64,000 bases of DNA from Fredinandcohnia quinoae (GCF_022427965.1 NZ_JAKTTI010000024.1:1-64000); one strand, 5' to 3'; counted from the first letter of the stretch, positions 1 to 11,832 are shown. Numbers and translations are program-made. Notes: a model not told the origin generated them from the letters alone.

Positions 1-58
1 CAAGCCTGTAGTGGACTTTCACCACCGAGTATTCGCCCATGCAGGGCGCACAAAGTAA
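1..58 (+). other. possible 3' end of a plus-strand frame or conserved intergenic stretch
   Basis: A plus-strand frame enters from outside the window and stops at TAA 56-58, right before the secDF terminator. Its last residues read VDFHHRVFAHAGRTK. The stretch is more GC-rich than its surroundings. I cannot assign a protein family; it may be a repeat-like intergenic element that happens to be open. Confidence 0.25.
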
Positions 59-89
59 AAAGTCGTGAAAGTTACTTCCACGACTTTTT
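57..89 (-). terminator. Rho-independent terminator of secDF
   Basis: An 11-bp perfect stem (57-67 with 79-89) has A-rich and T-rich edges, starts 5 bases after the secDF stop and is followed by a short T-rich run on the minus strand. Confidence 0.8.
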
Positions 90-93
90 ATTC

Positions 94-2355
94 TTAAATT
101 TGTGGTTCTGGTTGAGATTTTGCTTCTCTTTTTCTTGTTAACTGCTTATGCTTCCATACTAACCATAGCTGTGCTGCGATAAAGATGGATGAATACATAC
201 CAGCAATCAATCCTACTAAAAGACCAAATGAGAAATTAAAGATTGATTCACTTCCAAAAATCAATAATGCGACTACAGTAATAATAACTGTAAGAACAGT
301 ATTAATTGAACGTGTAAGTGTTTGTCTTAGTGCCATATTAACAATTTTCGCAAGGTCCTCATATGTCTTAATCTTTTTCTTCTTCTTATAAAGTTCTCTC
401 ATCCTATCAAATGTAACAATTGTATCATTTATCGAATAACCTATTATCGTTAAAATTGCAGCGATAAAGGTTAAATCAACTTCAAGACGAGTTACACTGA
501 ATAGTGCAATGATAAAGAATGCATCATGAATAAGAGCGACTACTGCCGCAACCCCCATTATCCACTCAAAACGTATTGCCACGTAAATAATGATCCCTAT
601 TGAAGCAATTAGAGAAGCATACAATGCATTACGTGCTAATTCCTTCCCTACCGTAGGTGAAACTGTACTAACATTAGGATCAGAACCATAAAGATCTTTA
701 AAGTGGTTTTTCACCTTATGAATTTGATCTTGATTGAACTCACCAATAAATCTAGCAACACCAATTTCACTTTCATTACCTGAGATAACCACCTCATCAG
801 GTTTTAAATTCAATTTTTTAAATTCATCGGTCATTTCCTCTTTTGTTAAAGCCTCATTTGCAAGAATCTCAACACGAGTCCCAGATGCAAAATCGATACC
901 TAGATTTAATCTAAATGTCGCTAATACTCCTATACCAATAATAATCATAATAGAAGATGCAATGAAAAACTTCTTATGGTGTTTTACAAAATCAAACTTA
1001 TCGAATTTAGTAGGTATATATCCTTCCTCATCCGCGTCAGCTAGATTTCGTATTTCACTTTCCTTAACACCAAAATATCCTGGCTTTTTATTTAGAAATC
1101 GACTATTCACCCATAAACCTAATAATAAACGACTTCCATAGACTGCTGTTAAAAAGCTTAACAGAATACTGACAATTAACATTACTGCAAACCCTCTAAC
1201 AGAGCTTGTACCAAAGACAAACAATACTCCAGCAGCTAATAATGTTGTGATATTTGCATCAAAAATTGTCCAAAATGAGTTCTTATTACCTGATTTATAT
1301 GCAGATAAAATGGATTTTCCTGATTTGAGTTCTTCTTTAATCCGTTCGTACGTTATAATATTGGCATCTACAGCCATTCCGACCCCGAGGATAAGTGCCG
1401 CTATTCCTGGCAGAGTCAATACTGCATTCATCCAATCAAAAATGAGTAATGTTAAATAAATAAAAGTACTTAATGTAACAACTGCTATCATACCAGGGAA
1501 ACGGTAGAAGACAAGCATGAATAAAAATATAATTCCAATCCCAACAAAACCAGCAAAGATTGTCTTTTGTAGTGCTTGTTCACCAAATTTTGCACCAACA
1601 GATGTTGAATATGTCTCTTTCAAATCAACTGGTAATGAACCAGCATTTAGAAGTGATGCTAATTCATTAGCAGATTCAACAGTAAAATTTCCTCCAGTAA
1701 TGGATACTGACTTCCGATTGAATACTTGGTCAACTGTAGCAGCAGAAAGATATTTCGGGTTCTCACCGGCTTGTGCCTTAGCAGCCTCTGCTTTATATGA
1801 ATCTTTACCTTCTTCAAAGTCTAACCAAATAACCATAAGGTTACGGCCAGCACCCTTATTGAGTACAGTTTGGGTTGCATTTTTCAAGTCATCAGAATCT
1901 TTTACAGTTAATGAAACACTTGGTCGACCTGCTTCATCAAAGGATTGGTTGGCACCACCTTGTGCCAATCTAGACCCATCTAGGACAATATTATCATCCA
2001 CATCTCTAAAGGTTAATTTTGCTTGAGTTGATAAAATTTCGCGGACTTTTTCCTGATCCGTAACACCGGCTAGTTGAACGCGAATTCGATCCTTTCCTTC
2101 AATTTGAATATTAGGTTCACTAACACCCAAGACATTGACACGTTTATTTAATGCATTAACCGTGCTTACTAATGCATCTTTATCAATAACATCGCCTTTT
2201 TTAGCAGGTAGTACCTCATATAGGACTTCAAATCCACCTTGAAGGTCGAGCCCAAGTTTAATATCCTTAACAATATCCTTAGTTGTAACTCCCATTACAC
2301 TTGCGATTAGAAGTAGTACTAAGAAAAACGCAACAATGCGGCCTCTTTTAACCAT
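94..2355 (-). CDS. secDF: SecDF protein translocase, fused SecD and SecF
   Basis: This membrane protein assists Sec-dependent export by using the proton gradient to pull proteins across the membrane. The 753 residues contain both SecD and SecF, as in B. subtilis, where the fused protein is of similar length. Visible marks are a first membrane helix at residues 8-23, the SecD motif LGLDLQGG at 34-41, a cluster of helices around 265-420, and a second half starting near residue 460 with GIDFASGTRVEI, followed by another block of helices. A charged tail (KREAKSQPEPQI) ends the protein. It lies downstream of comN with about 120 bases between and ends at a strong terminator. The fusion is the normal Bacillus state. 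Identification is secure. Confidence 0.97.
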   Translation of the reverse strand: MVKRGRIVAFFLVLLLIASVMGVTTKDIVKDIKLGLDLQGGFEVLYEVLPAKKGDVIDKDALVSTVNALNKRVNVLGVSEPNIQIEGKDRIRVQLAGVTDQEKVREILSTQAKLTFRDVDDNIVLDGSRLAQGGANQSFDEAGRPSVSLTVKDSDDLKNATQTVLNKGAGRNLMVIWLDFEEGKDSYKAEAAKAQAGENPKYLSAATVDQVFNRKSVSITGGNFTVESANELASLLNAGSLPVDLKETYSTSVGAKFGEQALQKTIFAGFVGIGIIFLFMLVFYRFPGMIAVVTLSTFIYLTLLIFDWMNAVLTLPGIAALILGVGMAVDANIITYERIKEELKSGKSILSAYKSGNKNSFWTIFDANITTLLAAGVLFVFGTSSVRGFAVMLIVSILLSFLTAVYGSRLLLGLWVNSRFLNKKPGYFGVKESEIRNLADADEEGYIPTKFDKFDFVKHHKKFFIASSIMIIIGIGVLATFRLNLGIDFASGTRVEILANEALTKEEMTDEFKKLNLKPDEVVISGNESEIGVARFIGEFNQDQIHKVKNHFKDLYGSDPNVSTVSPTVGKELARNALYASLIASIGIIIYVAIRFEWIMGVAAVVALIHDAFFIIALFSVTRLEVDLTFIAAILTIIGYSINDTIVTFDRMRELYKKKKKIKTYEDLAKIVNMALRQTLTRSINTVLTVIITVVALLIFGSESIFNFSFGLLVGLIAGMYSSIFIAAQLWLVWKHKQLTRKREAKSQPEPQI

Positions 2356-2478
2356 AAATATGTATATCCTCCTTTTTCTAGCTGAAAAAACCTATCAATA
2401 AAACTATCAACACTCAATAAACCAATTATGAAACATTGATTTATACATGTCAATTTGAAATAGTATAAGCAACTATGC

Positions 2479-2781
2479 TTACAATAATTTTTCCAATACT
2501 TCCTTCCCTTCCTCATCAAACCAACTTGGGGATTTAAAAGCTTCAACAGTTGCATAATTCATATAATCTCCAATTTTTACGGCTAAAATGTCATTCACAA
2601 TTTGGTACAGCATTTTTTCGTCTTGAACCCGTTTCCAAGTCTTTTTTTTGAGATATTCCCAAATTTCATCTTCCTTCACCTGATCATATCCATATAGGAT
2701 AAATTCTTCTAATTTACTTTTTAACGCAGGTCCAACTGTTTCACGATATTTCTCATGAATATGAACGTCTTGATTATCCAA
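2479..2781 (-). CDS. comN: ComN (YrzD) post-transcriptional regulator
   Basis: A soluble 100-residue protein without membrane segments, rich in charged residues, located between secDF and spoVB exactly as comN (yrzD) is in B. subtilis. In that species ComN promotes accumulation of comE competence mRNA and interacts with DivIVA at poles. The frame begins MDNQDVHIHEKYRETVG and carries aromatic motifs such as IWEYL and PSWFDEEGKEVLEKL near the C-terminus, which I associate with this family. The call rests on family recognition plus synteny. Its presence near pilus genes is coincidental to the conserved order, though competence and pilus functions share PilD. Confidence 0.85.
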   Translation of the reverse strand: MDNQDVHIHEKYRETVGPALKSKLEEFILYGYDQVKEDEIWEYLKKKTWKRVQDEKMLYQIVNDILAVKIGDYMNYATVEAFKSPSWFDEEGKEVLEKLL

Positions 2782-2934
2782 TGTACTCTCCCCTTCTAAT
2801 GAATCATAATCTATTTTCGATTAGACATCCCAAAATTAATTACGGCTATGTAATACTTGTCATGCTTGGCCACCTATCTTGCATATAGTTAATTGTAAAT
2901 GATATCACCTTTTTTGAGAAGGTAGGGAACTCAG

Positions 2935-4509
2935 ATGTCGAAGCAAACATTTTTAAAAGGAACCTTAATCTTAATCGTAGCAGGTTTTATTACTAGGATT
3001 TTAGGTTTTATTAATAGAATTGTCGTTGCTAGGTTAATTGGTGAAGAGGGAGTAGGCTTATACATGATGGCAGTTCCTACAATGGCTCTCACAATTACAA
3101 TTACCCAATTGGGCTTGCCTGTTGCAATTTCTAAGCTAGTTGCAGAAGCTGAAGCAAAAGGGGACAAAAGAAGGATTAAAAAAATCTTAGTTGTTTCTCT
3201 TGCAACAACAGGTGTTCTATCGATTTTATTTACACCTGCGATGATATTCCTTGCACCGATCTTATCTGAAACATTATTAACAGATTCAAGGACATATTAT
3301 CCATTGCTAGCCATCTCTCCTATTGTACCAATCGTTGCGTTGTCATCGGTGCTGCGAGGTTATTTTCAAGGCAGACAAAATATGAAACCTGCTGCCATTT
3401 CACAGGTTATTGAGCAAGTAGTCCGTATCACATTAGTTGCTGTTTTTACAAAAGCTTTTCTTCCTTATGGAATTGAATATGCAGCTGCCGGTGCTATGCT
3501 TTCTGCTGTAGTTGGTGAACTAATGTCACTACTCTATATGTTGTATATGTTTAAAATGAACAAACATATTAAAGTACGAAGAAACTTTTTCAAAGCTGCT
3601 AAATCTGGAAAGCAAACCTATCATGATTTGATGAGGATTGCATTACCAACAACGGGGAGCCGCCTAATTGGTTCGATTAGTTGGTTTTTCGAACCAATTG
3701 TCGTCGCTAACAGCTTACTTATTGCCGGAGTCGCAACCCAAATTGCGACACGACAATACGGGGAGTTAACAGGCTTTGCGATGCCACTACTTATGCTTCC
3801 CTCTTTTATCACGTTTTCACTTTCAACTTCACTTGTTCCTGCAATAAGTGAAGCTGCAGCAAAAAGGCAAACATTGTTAATCGAACACCGATTACAGCAA
3901 GCATTACGTTTATCACTTGTCGCTGGAGGTATTTCGATTGTCATCTTATATATTTTCGCAACACCACTCATGCAATTAATGTACGGAAATAGTAATTCAG
4001 CCATTTATGTAAAAGTAATGGCTCCGTTTTTTATCTTTTATTATTTTCAAGGCCCACTTCAAGCGACGTTACAAGCACTTGATTTAGCAAAAGCCGCGAT
4101 GATCAACAGTTTTATTGGAGCATTCATTAAAACGGCAGTTATTTTCTTATTGGCTACAAGACCTTCGCTTGGGATAATGGGAGCTGCACTCGGAATCGTT
4201 ATTGGTATGGTTTTAGTAACCATGCTCCATTTTTCAACAATTATTAAGGCCATTTCCTATAGCTTTTATGTAAAAGACTATGTAAAGAGCTTTGTTACAA
4301 TGATTATATCTGGATTTGTTGGTCATTATTTCTATTCAAACTTCATGTTCGAAGCACATCTTGCCTTAAAAACAATCGTATCCATCGGATTAACTACACT
4401 TGTTTATTGTGTGCTCTTAATTTTGTTTAATCTTATAAAAAAAGAAGAAATTAATAAGATACCAGTGATTGGTCCTATACTTTCTTTCTTTCTACCAACC
4501 AAAAGGTAA
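2935..4509 (+). CDS. spoVB: SpoVB, stage V sporulation flippase-like membrane protein
   Basis: A 524-residue polytopic protein of the MOP flippase superfamily (polysaccharide/lipid-linked precursor exporters). SpoVB is needed for spore cortex peptidoglycan synthesis in B. subtilis. Hydrophobic helices run along the whole length, and the N-terminus (FLKGTLILIVAGFITRILGF, residues 5-24) is typical for this family. The ATG at 2935 follows a purine-rich GAAGGTAGGG. It is the only plus-strand gene among its neighbours, transcribed away from comN and toward yrbG, with a shared terminator. Location next to comN and yrbG matches B. subtilis spoVB. A paralogous flippase such as MurJ or YtgP is possible from sequence alone, but position favours SpoVB. 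Confidence 0.92.
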   Translation: MSKQTFLKGTLILIVAGFITRILGFINRIVVARLIGEEGVGLYMMAVPTMALTITITQLGLPVAISKLVAEAEAKGDKRRIKKILVVSLATTGVLSILFTPAMIFLAPILSETLLTDSRTYYPLLAISPIVPIVALSSVLRGYFQGRQNMKPAAISQVIEQVVRITLVAVFTKAFLPYGIEYAAAGAMLSAVVGELMSLLYMLYMFKMNKHIKVRRNFFKAAKSGKQTYHDLMRIALPTTGSRLIGSISWFFEPIVVANSLLIAGVATQIATRQYGELTGFAMPLLMLPSFITFSLSTSLVPAISEAAAKRQTLLIEHRLQQALRLSLVAGGISIVILYIFATPLMQLMYGNSNSAIYVKVMAPFFIFYYFQGPLQATLQALDLAKAAMINSFIGAFIKTAVIFLLATRPSLGIMGAALGIVIGMVLVTMLHFSTIIKAISYSFYVKDYVKSFVTMIISGFVGHYFYSNFMFEAHLALKTIVSIGLTTLVYCVLLILFNLIKKEEINKIPVIGPILSFFLPTKR

Positions 4510-4530
4510 CCACAATTATAGTGGTTACCT
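4504..4530. terminator. bidirectional terminator between spoVB and yrbG
   Basis: A 10-bp perfect stem (AGGTAACCAC with GTGGTTACCT) and 7-base loop, flanked by A-run and T-run, lies between two convergent genes. Confidence 0.85.
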
Positions 4531-4532
4531 TT

Positions 4533-5195
4533 TTATCTAGTATCTTTGAGGTCAATATGGAACTTCCCATTATGATAACTGCAATAGGATATTTTTTTTA
4601 TATCATGATACCCAAGTTTTTCAAGTTTTTGCTCAAGCCAAAACTTCGTTTTATTTATTTGATCTAAGTGATGTTCTTGGATAGAGCCATCAAGTATTAA
4701 TGGTAAATCAATTGACGGTTCGGAATCTTTTATTGATTGATTATCGCTTTTTTCTAAGACAGATAATTTTCCAGAGGATTCTAAAATTGCAAACTCAACA
4801 TCTGCAACATTTTTAATACTTTTTTCACGGAGCTGCATCAGTAGATCATCAAAATTATACCGTTGTTGCTTCATTGCTTCCTCATCAATCTTCCCATTAT
4901 TGATAATAACAGTAGGGCGACCATCGACAATTTCTCTAAATTTTTGGCTTTTAAGAGAGACTATTGCTAAGCAATATTGAATCACCATTAGTATTGCCAT
5001 CGGTATAACAGTATGAAGTAAAGGATCCTTCGTATCTTCAATACCGATTACTGCCATCTCAGCAATCATCATAAATACAACCAAATCAAGTAAACTTAAC
5101 TCTCCTATTTCTCTTTTTCCCATTACACGAAATATGACTAATATTAATATATAGAGAAAAACAGTTCTCCCTATCATGATTATGTATATGTCCAA
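4533..5195 (-). CDS. yrbG: YrbG-like DUF421 membrane protein
   Basis: A DUF421/YetF-family protein: three predicted membrane helices in the first 80 residues (for example VFLYILILVIFRVMGKREIG), then a soluble region with the family signature KSQKFREIVDGRPTVIINNG and the RYNFDDLLMQLREK segment. Molecular function is poorly known; relatives are linked to spore and cell envelope properties. The open frame extends to an ATG at 5225, but a GAGGAGG sequence sits inside that extension, 8 bases before a TTG at 5195, so I take TTG as the start, giving 220 residues. Gene order spoVB-yrbG-yrzE matches B. subtilis. Confidence 0.85.
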   Translation of the reverse strand: MDIYIIMIGRTVFLYILILVIFRVMGKREIGELSLLDLVVFMMIAEMAVIGIEDTKDPLLHTVIPMAILMVIQYCLAIVSLKSQKFREIVDGRPTVIINNGKIDEEAMKQQRYNFDDLLMQLREKSIKNVADVEFAILESSGKLSVLEKSDNQSIKDSEPSIDLPLILDGSIQEHHLDQINKTKFWLEQKLEKLGYHDIKKISYCSYHNGKFHIDLKDTR

Positions 5196-5371
5196 TACAA
5201 CAGCCTCCTCACAGTAATAATACATAGATGATTCGATCTGCTACCTATTATTTTAGACAATTCCAAGCAAAACATAATTCGAATCTTTTTCCAATTACGA
5301 TTCTAAAATTAATTGGACATGAATATGCTCGTACTAAGGGTGAATGGAACAATTAAGAAGGAGGAACTATC

Positions 5372-5755
5372 GTGAGAAAAATGGGGGTTGCAATTTTTTA
5401 TGGGGTGATAGCAATTTTTATTATTGTTATCCTATTTAGTCTGCTTTTTTCATTACTATTAAAATTCACATCAGTACAAGAATCTTCATTATCATGGGTT
5501 ATTCTAGCGTCTTCGTTTATTGCCTTATTTATAGGTGGTTTCGTTTCTGGTGGAAAAGGGAAGGAAAAAGGTTGGTTGATTGGAGGAGGAACAGGGCTAT
5601 TATATTCGGTGATCGTCTTCCTCATTCAATATTTAGGATATGATGCAACTTTTACTGCAGAACAAGCGATGTATCATTTAGGTTTCTTGGCTATCGCAAT
5701 CATTGGTGGAATATTCGGAGTGAATATGTCAACACCGTCAAGGAGAGAGGCTTAA
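5372..5755 (+). CDS. yrzE: YrzE-like TIGR04086 family membrane protein
   Basis: A 127-residue integral membrane protein with four hydrophobic segments (about residues 7-30, 40-60, 70-90 and 105-122) and a glycine-rich GGFVSGGKGKEKGWLIGGG stretch in the middle, a pattern I associate with the TIGR04086 family. The start is GTG at 5372, 6-7 bases after a strong AAGGAGG. It is divergent from yrbG and convergent with yajC. No biochemical role is known; the call rests on family shape and its place between yrbG and yajC. Confidence 0.75.
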   Translation: MRKMGVAIFYGVIAIFIIVILFSLLFSLLLKFTSVQESSLSWVILASSFIALFIGGFVSGGKGKEKGWLIGGGTGLLYSVIVFLIQYLGYDATFTAEQAMYHLGFLAIAIIGGIFGVNMSTPSRREA

Positions 5756-5761
5756 TTTATA

Positions 5762-5788
5762 AAAGAGCGTTTATTAAACGCTCTTTTT
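5762..5788. terminator. bidirectional terminator between yrzE and yajC
   Basis: A near-continuous palindrome (AAAGAGCGTTT with AAACGCTCTTT) with a T-run on the plus strand and an A/T edge on the minus side separates convergent genes. Confidence 0.85.
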
Positions 5789-5796
5789 TCATTACC

Positions 5797-6054
5797 TTAA
5801 TCATTACGTACTTCACGTACAGCTTGTCTATCGTATGTAAGACGAGAGTCACCTGCTTTAATTACAACCTTGTTCTCATCAAGTGAGTCTACAATACCGT
5901 GAAGACCACCAACAGTTACTACTTTATCGCCTTTTGATAATCCAGCTTGCATTTGTACAGTAGCCTTCTGACGCTTCTGCTGTGGACGAATCAACAGGAA
6001 ATAAAAAATAGCAAACATAAGTATTAATGGGCCAATTGTTCCTAATAATTCCAT
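5797..6054 (-). CDS. yajC: YajC, Sec translocon accessory subunit
   Basis: An 85-residue single-span protein. Residues 5-23 form a membrane helix followed by the family motif LIRPQQKRQK, then a small soluble domain with KGDKVVTVGGLHGIV. YajC associates with SecDF in the membrane. It is the last gene of the queA-tgt-yajC run, 45 bases downstream of tgt, the same linkage as in B. subtilis (yrbF) and many bacteria. Confidence 0.95.
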   Translation of the reverse strand: MELLGTIGPLILMFAIFYFLLIRPQQKRQKATVQMQAGLSKGDKVVTVGGLHGIVDSLDENKVVIKAGDSRLTYDRQAVREVRND

Positions 6055-6099
6055 TCATTTCACCTCTTTCCTCGTTATTTCATTTCAATCAATTTATAT

Positions 6100-8330
<2,231 letters not shown>

Positions 8331-8356
8331 CTTTTTCACCTTTTTCTCTATCTAAC

Positions 8357-8548
8357 TCATTTAAAGCGACCTATTATATAAAAAATGAGTGATAATATGA
8401 TGCTAATAACAATTGATGTTACAATTGGGAAATAGATTGTCGTGTTTCCCTTTTTAAAAACAATATCACCAGGTAGCTTCCCGACAAAATGCCATAATGC
8501 GCCGATTATTAATAAAATGATTCCCGTAACCATTAGCATTTTCCCCAT
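8357..8548 (-). CDS. yrzS: DUF2905 small membrane protein (YrzS-like)
   Basis: Sixty-three residues with two membrane helices (about 3-22 and 40-60) separated by a loop GKLPGDIVFKKGNTTIYFP, the conserved core of DUF2905. Function unknown. It is 9 bases downstream of ruvB and 26 bases before queA, the same position as yrzS in B. subtilis, so it is probably co-transcribed with them. Confidence 0.88.
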   Translation of the reverse strand: MGKMLMVTGIILLIIGALWHFVGKLPGDIVFKKGNTTIYFPIVTSIVISIILSLIFYIIGRFK

Positions 8549-8557
8549 CTTCCCAAC

Positions 8558-9559
8558 CTACTCCCTTGGAATTTCCATATGGAAATGCTTATATACTAAA
8601 TCTGTTACAATTCTACCACGTGGAGTTCTTTGTAAAAAGCCAATTTGCAGTAAGTATGGTTCGTATACATCCTCAATTGTGTGAGACTCTTCACCAATTG
8701 TAGCTGCAATTGTCTCAAGGCCAACTGGGCCACCACGAAATTTTTCAATAATCCCTCTAAGTAATTTATGGTCAATATGGTCAAGTCCTAAACGGTCAAC
8801 CTGCAGTAATTCCAAGGCATCATGTGCAAGTGACTCGGTGATAATTCCATTTCCACGTACTTGGGCATAATCCCTTACCCGTCTTAATAAACGATTAGCA
8901 ATTCGAGGAGTCCCACGGGATCGTCTAGCAATCTCAAATGCTGCTTTATCTTCAATTTCGACATCCAATAGCTCAGCAGTTCTCTCTACAATATTTTCAA
9001 GTTGGATTTCATTATAATATTCTAGTCGACTTAATACACCAAACCGATCACGTAACGGCGCTGATAAAGCACCTGCCCTTGTTGTTGCACCAACAAGTGT
9101 AAATGGAGGTAAATCCAGGCGTACAGATCGTGCACCTGCCCCCTTACCAATTACAATATCCAGACAAAAATCTTCCATTGCAGGGTAGAGCACTTCTTCT
9201 ATTGAACGCTGTAATCGATGAATTTCATCAATAAAAAGGACATCTCCAGGCTCAAGCGCAGTTAAAATTGCAGCCAAATCTCCAGGTCTTTCTATTGCAG
9301 GGCCGGAGGTAGTACGAATATTCACACCCATTTCATTTGCAATTATAGTAGCAAGTGTTGTTTTACCCAAACCGGGTGGCCCATATAATAATACATGATC
9401 GAGTGTTTCTTGTCTCATCTTTGCGGCTTCAATAAAAATCGATAAGTTTGACTTCACTTTGTCTTGGCCAATGTATTGTGAAAGTGTTTGTGGTCTTAGG
9501 CTTTGCTCGATTGTTGACTCTTCAATATTTGTTGCACTAGAAACGAGTCTTTCCTCCAT
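8558..9559 (-). CDS. ruvB: RuvB Holliday junction branch-migration motor
   Basis: Hexameric AAA+ ATPase that drives branch migration with RuvA. The 333 residues include Walker [12 protein letters not shown] (about residue 60), Walker [10 protein letters not shown], the sensor region [12 protein letters not shown] with the PLRDRFG arginine finger, and a C-terminal winged helix ([15 protein letters not shown]). It follows ruvA by 13 bases. No RuvC resolvase gene is here; Firmicutes typically use RecU. Confidence 0.98.
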   Translation of the reverse strand: MEERLVSSATNIEESTIEQSLRPQTLSQYIGQDKVKSNLSIFIEAAKMRQETLDHVLLYGPPGLGKTTLATIIANEMGVNIRTTSGPAIERPGDLAAILTALEPGDVLFIDEIHRLQRSIEEVLYPAMEDFCLDIVIGKGAGARSVRLDLPPFTLVGATTRAGALSAPLRDRFGVLSRLEYYNEIQLENIVERTAELLDVEIEDKAAFEIARRSRGTPRIANRLLRRVRDYAQVRGNGIITESLAHDALELLQVDRLGLDHIDHKLLRGIIEKFRGGPVGLETIAATIGEESHTIEDVYEPYLLQIGFLQRTPRGRIVTDLVYKHFHMEIPRE

Positions 9560-9572
9560 TCAAGCATCCCCC

Positions 9573-10187
9573 CTATTTTAATAGCTTCTGTAATGCTCGT
9601 TTTATATATTGGTCTGTCCTTAATTTTTCCTTTCTTAAATCAGGGATTATTTTGTTAATCTCCCTTTCTGCATAACCTAACACTTTCAATGCCTCTATCG
9701 CTTCATCCAGTTCATTATAAACAATATCACCAGTTATATTTATTTCATGATCCTCTGAGAAAAGGTCAAGACTCGCGCCCGGGAGAAGTTCCTGTAACTT
9801 TCCTTTCAAATCTAAGATCATTTGTCGGGCAGTCTTTTTACCGACACCTGGGAATTTCACAAGGAATTTTTCATCTTCTTCTTCAATTGCCCGGATAACC
9901 TGTCCCGGTTCTCCAGCGGCTAATATTGCTAAGCCTCCTTTTGGACCAATTCCAGAGACATTAAGAAGTTTGACAAATAATGCTCGTTCTTCTCTCGTTT
10001 TAAAGCCGTATAATGCGAGTATATCTTCGCGAACATATTGATATGTATGAATTACCTCTCTACTCTCTTTATTTATTTTAAAAAGATATGGATTGGGCGT
10101 GAATATCTTATAGCCAATTCCGTTATTTTCAATTACTATATACTCAGGATTTACATATTCAATATGACCCCTTATAAACTCTATCAA
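9573..10187 (-). CDS. ruvA: RuvA Holliday junction-binding protein
   Basis: Tetrameric DNA junction-binding subunit. The 204 residues show the N-terminal OB fold starting [12 protein letters not shown], two helix-hairpin-helix motifs ([16 protein letters not shown] and [16 protein letters not shown]) and the C-terminal RuvB-binding domain ([17 protein letters not shown]). Immediately upstream of ruvB on the same strand. Confidence 0.98.
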   Translation of the reverse strand: MIEFIRGHIEYVNPEYIVIENNGIGYKIFTPNPYLFKINKESREVIHTYQYVREDILALYGFKTREERALFVKLLNVSGIGPKGGLAILAAGEPGQVIRAIEEEDEKFLVKFPGVGKKTARQMILDLKGKLQELLPGASLDLFSEDHEINITGDIVYNELDEAIEALKVLGYAEREINKIIPDLRKEKLRTDQYIKRALQKLLK

Positions 10188-10250
10188 TCGTCTTCTCTCC
10201 TCTTAATTGCTGTACCTCATTTTATCATATACTAAAAAAAAAGGCATGGA

Positions 10251-10281
10251 AAAGAGAGACTGCTTTCGCTAGTCTCTCTTT
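10251..10281 (-). terminator. terminator of bofC
   Basis: An 11-bp perfect stem (AAAGAGAGACT with AGTCTCTCTTT) lies 5 bases after the bofC stop. Minus-strand transcripts end in T-rich sequence. Confidence 0.8.
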
Positions 10282-10285
10282 AATC

Positions 10286-10813
10286 TCACGGTGAGGATGT
10301 GAATGTTTTATACGTTTCGATAACATTTATATATTCGTCCTTCGTTCCAACTTTTATACCTTTTTTCAATAATTTATGCTGATAGCTTTCAAGTTTTCCT
10401 ACATCAATTTGAAAAAAAGATTGAATCACCTTATTTTTAGATTTATTTGGTTTCCCATTAAAAATAGTTAAAATTCCATCTTCTGTAATACCGAAATAGC
10501 CATTTGATTTTAACAAAGGGGAAATATCATCAATTCTTTGTTGAAAAACAATTTGCTCTTCATCTTGATGAACAAGCTGCCAGTCTTCATATTCCAACCA
10601 AAAATCATCCATCGATGTAATAGTTTCCTTGACAAGTTCTTCACTTACCTCACCATCAACATACACACGCTCAAGAATAACAGTTATCTCCAGAGGGCCC
10701 TCTATACCATGTGGATCTTCCTGTATCTCGCTTAGCCCTATTCCATTTACTAAAAAACTCGGTAGAATTAAAAATATAACAACACAGACAAAGATTTTAA
10801 CTATCATTTTCAT
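10286..10813 (-). CDS. bofC: BofC, forespore regulator of the sigma-K checkpoint
   Basis: BofC is secreted from the forespore into the intermembrane space and restrains the SpoIVB protease that triggers pro-sigma-K processing by SpoIVFB. The 175 residues begin with a signal-like helix (VKIFVCVVIFLILPSFLV), followed by an N-terminal domain with EVTVILERVYVDGEVSEE-like content (here TVILERVYVDGEVSEELV) and the C-terminal BofC domain. The ATG at 10813 follows AAGAGGTGA. Upstream of ruvA as in B. subtilis. Its target pathway genes spoIVFA and spoIVFB are also in this window. Confidence 0.88.
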   Translation of the reverse strand: MKMIVKIFVCVVIFLILPSFLVNGIGLSEIQEDPHGIEGPLEITVILERVYVDGEVSEELVKETITSMDDFWLEYEDWQLVHQDEEQIVFQQRIDDISPLLKSNGYFGITEDGILTIFNGKPNKSKNKVIQSFFQIDVGKLESYQHKLLKKGIKVGTKDEYINVIETYKTFTSSP

Positions 10814-10895
10814 TTGGCATCACCTCTTACTAATAGTTGCCATATTTTTATACAATAATAGTGTAGCCATAAATAAAATTGTTATTCGTAAAGAA

Positions 10896-10919
10896 ACCAG
10901 CCCTTTATAAGGACTGGCT
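10896..10919 (-). terminator. terminator of the YhcN-like lipoprotein gene
   Basis: A 10-bp stem with two G-U pairs and a three-base loop lies just downstream of the lipoprotein stop; the minus strand continues with TTTCTTT. Confidence 0.65.
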
Positions 10920-10925
10920 AATGGC

Positions 10926-11672
10926 TTATCGATTATTATTAAATGGACGACTTAGAGTATCCCCGATGTTGTCTAAAAGATTTTTAATATCCGTATCAAT
11001 TGTATCTCTTGTATTTCCGTTCCGGATATTATTATCAATATCACGTACACGTGTAAAAGTACCTTCGTCTGTTATGATATTGATATTTTTCCCGTTAGCA
11101 AGAGATTGTACGGCCTTACGAACATCATTTTTCACATTGTTATCATTATTGTCCGAAGTATCAACAGCAACGATAATATTATCTTTTGTCACAAGTACAC
11201 GAGCATCATCAACATTTGCTACTTTAGATGCTCTGTTGGCTATTTTCTTAGCAAGCTTTCCATCATAGTTATTGTAATAACCAGCTGATCTCACCCTTGC
11301 ATTATTATCATTTAAATGACCATGATAATTTAGATCTGCGTCATTACCATCGTTTCGAACACGATTAGTGTTCCGATCATTCATTATACCTGCATTATTG
11401 TTTCGATTATTATTAAAGATCCTATTATCATTATTGTTATTGCCAGTACGATCCATAATCTCTGTTAAAGGTCCATCATTATCATCCACTCTATATGCAT
11501 TACCATTTCTGTCAGTTCGGTCATTCATACCTTCATTCGAGTAGTAACCAATTGGTCTTGCATTGTCGTTATATGATTTTGTTTCCATTGCACCATGATC
11601 ATTATTATTACAAGCTGTAAGTCCCCCTAATATGATCGCCGCTGTTGAAATTGTATATAATGCTCTCCTCAA
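10926..11672 (-). CDS. YhcN/YlaJ-family (CoxA-like) sporulation lipoprotein
   Basis: A lipoprotein: signal peptide of about 18 residues ending in the lipobox LTAC, then a low-complexity Asn/Asp/Arg-rich region (roughly residues 20-130), and a folded C-terminal domain with KIANRASKVANVDDARVLVT, the YhcN/YlaJ spore-lipoprotein core. In B. subtilis the related cortex protein CoxA (YrbB) is encoded next to safA, as here. The frame extends to 11702, but AGGGGGG precedes a TTG at 11672 that puts the signal peptide at the N-terminus, so I use TTG (248 residues). The Asn-rich linker is probably disordered. A role in spore cortex or inner membrane is inferred from family and position. Confidence 0.82.
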   Translation of the reverse strand: MRRALYTISTAAIILGGLTACNNNDHGAMETKSYNDNARPIGYYSNEGMNDRTDRNGNAYRVDDNDGPLTEIMDRTGNNNNDNRIFNNNRNNNAGIMNDRNTNRVRNDGNDADLNYHGHLNDNNARVRSAGYYNNYDGKLAKKIANRASKVANVDDARVLVTKDNIIVAVDTSDNNDNNVKNDVRKAVQSLANGKNINIITDEGTFTRVRDIDNNIRNGNTRDTIDTDIKNLLDNIGDTLSRPFNNNR

Positions 11673-11791
11673 TACAATTACCCCCCTGTGCAATTTGAGC
11701 AATCTAATGGTCGCTCAAGTTTAGGTTGGCTTTTTGCAGCAATTTTATATCTGTTATATATCGGAAAACATTTTTAAAATAAAATAATAAA

Positions 11792-11817
11792 AAGGACGAA
11801 TCCCTCATTCGCCCTTA
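11792..11817 (-). terminator. terminator of safA
   Basis: A 10-bp stem with one G-U pair (AAGGGCGAAT with ATTCGTCCTT on the minus strand), followed by TTTATTATTTT. Confidence 0.8.
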
Positions 11818-11832
11818 CATGTTTATTTTTTA

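Noticed and set aside
18-58. Start of a separate annotated gene at the left edge
   Set aside because: Only 18 codons are visible, with no family I can name; kept as a low-confidence feature only.
734-2026. Long plus-strand frames opposite secDF
   Set aside because: The minus-strand SecDF reading is a full-length known protein; the others lack ribosome sites and family features.
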